A stretch of 64,000 nucleotides of DNA, taken from Paludibacter sp. 47-17. Lineage in GTDB: Bacteria; Bacteroidota; Bacteroidia; Bacteroidales; Paludibacteraceae. How positions within the stretch are numbered: the stretch's first letter is position 1; each line of letters starts with the position of its first letter. A program made the translations under genes and the position numbers. Shown one piece after another: positions 61,529-64,000 of this stretch. The stretch spans positions 349,194 to 413,193 of the forward strand of contig MKVT01000014.1 in assembly GCA_001898935.1 (NCBI GenBank), given 5' to 3'. The notes beneath the pieces are model-generated. The model did no database searches. It saw only the letters and a list, made by a program, of their open reading frames with translations, and was not told the DNA's origin.

Positions 61529-62315
61529 AAGCACCTTTAAAATTTCCAAAATGGATTGCCCTTCCGAGGAAACCCTTATCAGGATGAAACTCGAAGGGCT
61601 TTCCATGATTAAAAGTTTGGTGTTCGATATTGAAAACCGAAAACTTACTGTCTTTCATTCTGAAGAAAGCTCTGAAATTGAGAATCACCTGAAAGAACTC
61701 AATTTAGGGTCGCAACTCCAAGAAACAATTGTTGTCCAAGCGGATGAATTCAAGGACAATTCATCGGTACAATCGAAACTCCTTTGGACGGTTTTGATTA
61801 TCAACTTTGCATTTTTTATTATTGAAATTACCACGGGTTTTATTTCTAAATCTATGGGTTTGGTTGCCGATTCGTTGGATATGCTGGCAGATGCACTTGT
61901 TTATGGTCTTAGCCTTTGGGCTGTCGGTTCAACTGTGTTCCGTAAGAAAAAAGTGGCAAAGCTGAGTGGCTATTTTCAACTGGCTTTAGCATTGATTGGG
62001 CTTATAGAAGTAATACGCAGATTTATCAGTTTCGAAGCTGTGCCGGATTTCAAAACCATGATTATTGTTTCCATATTGGCATTAATTGCCAATTCCGTTT
62101 GCCTTTATTTATTACAAAAATCAAAAAGTGAAGAAGCACACATGAAAGCTACCATGATTTTTACATCAAACGATATAATTATCAATACGGGCGTTATCCT
62201 TGCAGGTATTTTGGTATTGTTGACCCAATCAAAATATCCCGATTTAATCATTGGCTCAATTGTATTTTTGATTGTGGTAAGAGGGGCTTTCAGGATATTA
62301 AAACTTGGAAAATAG
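61509..62315 (+). CDS. CDF-family cation transporter with N-terminal HMA-like domain
   Basis: The 268-residue protein begins with a ferredoxin-like HMA domain of about 75 residues (STFKISKMDCPSEETLIRMK), with one cysteine in place of the usual CxxC pair. Six membrane spans follow; the second pair contains VADSLDMLADALVYG, the aspartate-rich metal site of cation diffusion facilitators. It should export a divalent metal from the cytoplasm. The ATG at 61521 (MFKSTF) is an equally good start. The gene overlaps DUF302 and is followed 2 bp later by the GDCC gene. Confidence 0.85.
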   Translation: MSFTMFKSTFKISKMDCPSEETLIRMKLEGLSMIKSLVFDIENRKLTVFHSEESSEIENHLKELNLGSQLQETIVVQADEFKDNSSVQSKLLWTVLIINFAFFIIEITTGFISKSMGLVADSLDMLADALVYGLSLWAVGSTVFRKKKVAKLSGYFQLALALIGLIEVIRRFISFEAVPDFKTMIIVSILALIANSVCLYLLQKSKSEEAHMKATMIFTSNDIIINTGVILAGILVLLTQSKYPDLIIGSIVFLIVVRGAFRILKLGK

Positions 62316-62317
62316 AT

Positions 62318-62524
62318 ATGGAAGTAATTTTAGAGTCAATAATAAGCTGTCCAAATTGTGACTTTCAGAAGAAAGAAACCATGCCCATGGATTCTTGCCA
62401 ATTCTTTTATAAATGTGAAAATTGCCATACCATTCTGAAACCAAAACAGGGAGATTGCTGTGTGTATTGTTCGTATGGTTCGGCAAAATGCCCTTCCATT
62501 CAAAAGAATGAAAGTTGCTGCTGA
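62318..62524 (+). CDS. GDCC-motif cysteine-rich protein
   Basis: The 68-residue protein has ten cysteines, arranged as CPNC, a single CQF, CENC, and the hallmark GDCCVYCSYGSAKCP, then a terminal SCC. Proteins with this GDCCxxCxYG motif occur with mercury and heavy-metal genes. It probably buffers or hands over a thiophilic metal in the cytoplasm. It follows the CDF transporter by 2 bp and closes the cassette. Confidence 0.8.
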   Translation: MEVILESIISCPNCDFQKKETMPMDSCQFFYKCENCHTILKPKQGDCCVYCSYGSAKCPSIQKNESCC

Positions 62525-62635
62525 TTATTTTTAACAAATGGAAGTACAACTGAGTTCTAACAAAAAGTATTTTCGTTATATTTAACATTTAGTTTTACAA
62601 ACACAAAATCAAGTTGAAAAATAGCAGGTGTAAGT

Positions 62636-62803
62636 TTGGAAAATGCAATAGTAGAAAGGAAAAATAGACTTGCAAGTAAGGAAAATATTGCAGTACGTTC
62701 GGAAAATACAATTCCAAATAAGAAAAGAGAAAATGTGAGTGGGGAAAACGCAATTGTAAAACTGAAAAACAAAATTGTAAAAGCGAAAAAACCAAATGTA
62801 ATT
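62636..62803 (+). repeat. Degenerate 21-bp tandem repeats (about eight units)
   Basis: Eight 21-bp units each read as a 7-residue peptide of the form xENxIVx on the plus strand (LENAIVE, KENIAVR, SENTIPN, GENAIVK, LKNKIVK). On the minus strand the same DNA reads as an xLxxFPx heptad. A ninth, more diverged unit precedes at 62614. Both strands stay open for about 65 codons. No initiation signal is clear, so coding is uncertain. Confidence 0.7.
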
Positions 62804-62844
62804 AATTATAAAATTGAATGTCCGTAATTAGTCACAACCAGACC

Positions 62845-62869
62845 GTCACCCTGGACTTATTTCAGGGTC
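62845..62869 (+). repeat. REP-like palindrome, first of an inverted pair, also a terminator
   Basis: ACCCTG (62848-62853) and CAGGGT (62863-62868) form a stem around ACTTATTT, followed by CTTTTTT. Its reverse complement reads GAccCTGAAATAAGTcCAG and matches the element at 62903-62927. Confidence 0.6.
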
Positions 62870-62902
62870 TTTTTTGCAAATAGCTGATTATTAGTGGCGA
62901 AA

Positions 62903-62927
62903 GATGCTGAAACAAGTTCAGCATGAC
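62903..62927 (+). repeat. REP-like palindrome, second of an inverted pair
   Basis: GATGCTGAA pairs with TTCAGCATG-type arm around ACAAG. The consensus GAYSCTGAAAYAAGTYCAGS is shared with the reverse complement of 62845-62869. Confidence 0.6.
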
Positions 62928-62992
62928 GTGCTAAATATTAATTATGACATAGAACGGATATTCAAAAATTATAAACCTTTAAAAATTAAATT

Positions 62993-63654
62993 ATGGCATC
63001 ACGCACAAAACTTACAGACACAGCAACCTTGGAATTGTACCGGGTAGCTTTGGAAAATGCAGAAACCCAACCTGAAATTTCAGCAATCATGGCAGATTTA
63101 GGCTATGATTCAACAGTTATCGCAGACGGCAAAGCATTGCTAACAAAAACCCGAACTGCATACGATGCAAACAAAACCGAAGACGATGAAACATCTGCCG
63201 CTTACGCCGATTTTTCAAGTAAAAAGGAACAATTGGAGGATATACATTCAACATTCACCGCAAGAAAGCAAAAGTTGTATTCCGTAACGATTCATTAACC
63301 GCTGACAAATTGGCAATTTCTGGAACAATGCCACGGACTTATATCAAATGGTTAGAAGCTGCAAAGAAATTTTATTCCGTGGCATCAGCCGATACAGCGG
63401 TTCAAGGTAAATTATCCCATTTAAAAATCTCCGTTGACGACTTGACAGCGGCAAACACATTGATTTCTGAATTAGAAACGGCAAGAGCAGTTTACCTGAA
63501 AGAAAAAGGGGAATCACAAGATGCAACCAAAGGCAAAGATGCAGCATTTGCAAAGATAGATGATTGGATGAGTGAGTTCTATGCCGTAGCAAAGATTGGT
63601 TTAGAGGACAATCCACAACTATTAGAAGCATTGGGCAAAACCATAAGAGGATAG
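62993..63654 (+). pseudogene. Frameshifted gene for a helical protein of unknown function
   Basis: Two plus-strand frames join into one protein of about 220 residues. The first (62993-63298) begins MASRTKLTDTATLELYRVAL. The second opens near 63250 with IHRKKAKVVFRNDSLTADKL and runs to 63654 (ending LEALGKTIRG). The change of frame lies near 63240-63260, after KEQLEDI. Helical, charged composition is continuous across the break. It is either a recent frameshift or a sequencing error; no function is recognised. Confidence 0.75.
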
Positions 63655-63671
63655 TGGAATTGCCCTCCCTA

Positions 63672-63737
63672 TTTGTAAGCACATTGGCAAGCCCCACGAG
63701 CCAACGCACGACCAAAACTTGCCAAAGAGCTTACAAA
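63672..63737 (+). repeat. Structured hairpin repeat, right copy
   Basis: TTTGTAAGC pairs perfectly with GCTTACAAA and GGCAAG with CTTGCC. The loop (CCCCACGAGCCAACGCACG) is close to the copy at 54122-54188. Confidence 0.65.
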
Positions 63738-63750
63738 GCCTGCCCAAGTA

Positions 63751-63772
63751 ACCGCCTTTAAGGGCGGTTTTA
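63751..63772 (+). terminator. Terminator-like hairpin next to the right hairpin repeat
   Basis: ACCGCC (63751-63756) pairs with GGCGGT (63763-63768), followed by TTTAG. It is a short but G+C-rich stem. Confidence 0.5.
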
Positions 63773-63788
63773 GGGTTGCCCTCCCACA

Positions 63789-63805
63789 AAAAAACAAAAT
63801 AAATT
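63789..63805 (+). repeat. AT-rich 17-mer, inverted copy of 54067-54083
   Basis: AAAAAACAAAATAAATT is the exact reverse complement of 54067-54083, at the other end of the metal-resistance region. Confidence 0.45.
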
Positions 63806-63859
63806 TGCGCTCCGTTGACAGTTTTGTGCAGATTGAAAAGACAATTAAAGAAACCTTAA

Positions 63860-63901
63860 ATGACTGAAAAACAGACTAGAAGAATCAACGCCCAGTTGCT
63901 A
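63860..63901 (+). pseudogene. Possible start of a gene interrupted by the group II intron
   Basis: ATG at 63860 opens MTEKQTRRINAQLL before reaching the intron boundary at 63901/63902. Inside the intron the frame stops within eleven codons. The intron lies on the opposite strand, so it could not splice out of a sense transcript. Only 14 codons support this. Confidence 0.3.
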
Positions 63902-64000
63902 ATCGAGTGGACTGCCCTGCCGGTAAATAACCGACAGGGAGAGCCCCTCACACCACTGTACGTACGGTTCTCGTATACAGCGGTTCGTTAAGAAATGGCG
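63902..64000 (-). ncRNA. Group II intron, 3' end (domains V and VI), cut by window edge
   Basis: On the minus strand, GAACCGCTGTATACG and CCGTACGTACAGTGGTGTG (63949-63986) form a domain V hairpin: a 9-bp lower stem (ACCGCTGTA/TACAGTGGT), a 2-nt CG bulge on the 3' side, and a short upper stem (TACG/CGTA). Domain VI follows (CCCTGTCGGT/ACCGGCAGGG) and ends CCACTCGAT, close to the usual CTACTCGAT 3' end. The rest of the intron, with any reverse transcriptase gene, lies beyond the window. Confidence 0.75.

Noticed and set aside
62557..62795. Minus-strand Phe/Leu-rich frames as a membrane protein
   Set aside because: They arise from the 21-bp repeats read backwards; the heptad is regular but no start signal or family supports a gene, so it is reported only as a repeat finding.

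Overview
The window comes from a member of the Bacteroidota, most likely order Bacteroidales. The evidence is the TonB-dependent receptor with a carboxypeptidase-regulatory domain next to a DUF4249 lipoprotein, the many Bacteroidota-type lipoproteins, FISUMP and DUF6660 proteins, a BT0820-like hydrolase, and promoters of the TTTG / TAnnTTTG type. Gene calls come from reading the sequence and translations; no database search was run.

Positions 1-19336 look like ordinary chromosome, richer in G+C than the rest: the end of a DsbD-like protein, grpE-dnaJ, a LysM glucosaminidase, a DUF721 protein, a TonB receptor with its DUF4249 lipoprotein, an MFS/binding-protein/lipoate-ligase operon, a symporter-engB pair, recR with small neighbours, a sugar-nucleotide operon (nucleotidyltransferase-galE-manA), a lipoprotein and tRNA-Lys(CTT).

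From the tRNA onward everything looks acquired. At 19.4-21.2 kb lies decayed DNA with IS66 remnants. A translesion/abasic-site operon (umuD-umuC-SRAP) follows at 21.3-23.7 kb. A small lipoprotein gene sits between 16-bp perfect inverted repeats at 24.0-24.9 kb.

Positions 25.2-51.2 kb are a tailed-phage (siphovirus-like) prophage read almost wholly on the minus strand. It has small polyvalent genes (LPD29-like, RadC-like), a lysis cassette (coiled-coil membrane protein, holin candidate, amidase/endopeptidase-like lysin, candidate unimolecular spanin), two lipoprotein cargo genes, tail fibres, tail tip, tape measure, tail chaperones joined by a probable -1 frameshift, a tRNA-like element inside the tail operon, tail tube, neck proteins, major capsid, decoration and scaffold. 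No terminase, portal, head protease, repressor or replication gene is visible, so the prophage looks incomplete in this window. Three of its accessory promoters share an identical architecture with an upstream 23-24 bp box.

Positions 51.3-53.7 kb hold a tyrosine recombinase plus IS91-family transposase pair. Positions 54.0-63.8 kb form a metal-resistance island: Fur-family regulator, DUF6660 secreted protein, CusA/CzcA pump fused to a TolC-like outer-membrane channel, CusB adaptor, PII-like protein, DUF302 protein, HMA-CDF transporter and a GDCC-motif cysteine protein. It ends with a 21-bp repeat tract, REP-like palindromes and a frameshifted gene. Structured hairpin repeats lie near both ends of the island. 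The window closes inside the 3' end (domains V-VI) of a group II intron on the minus strand.
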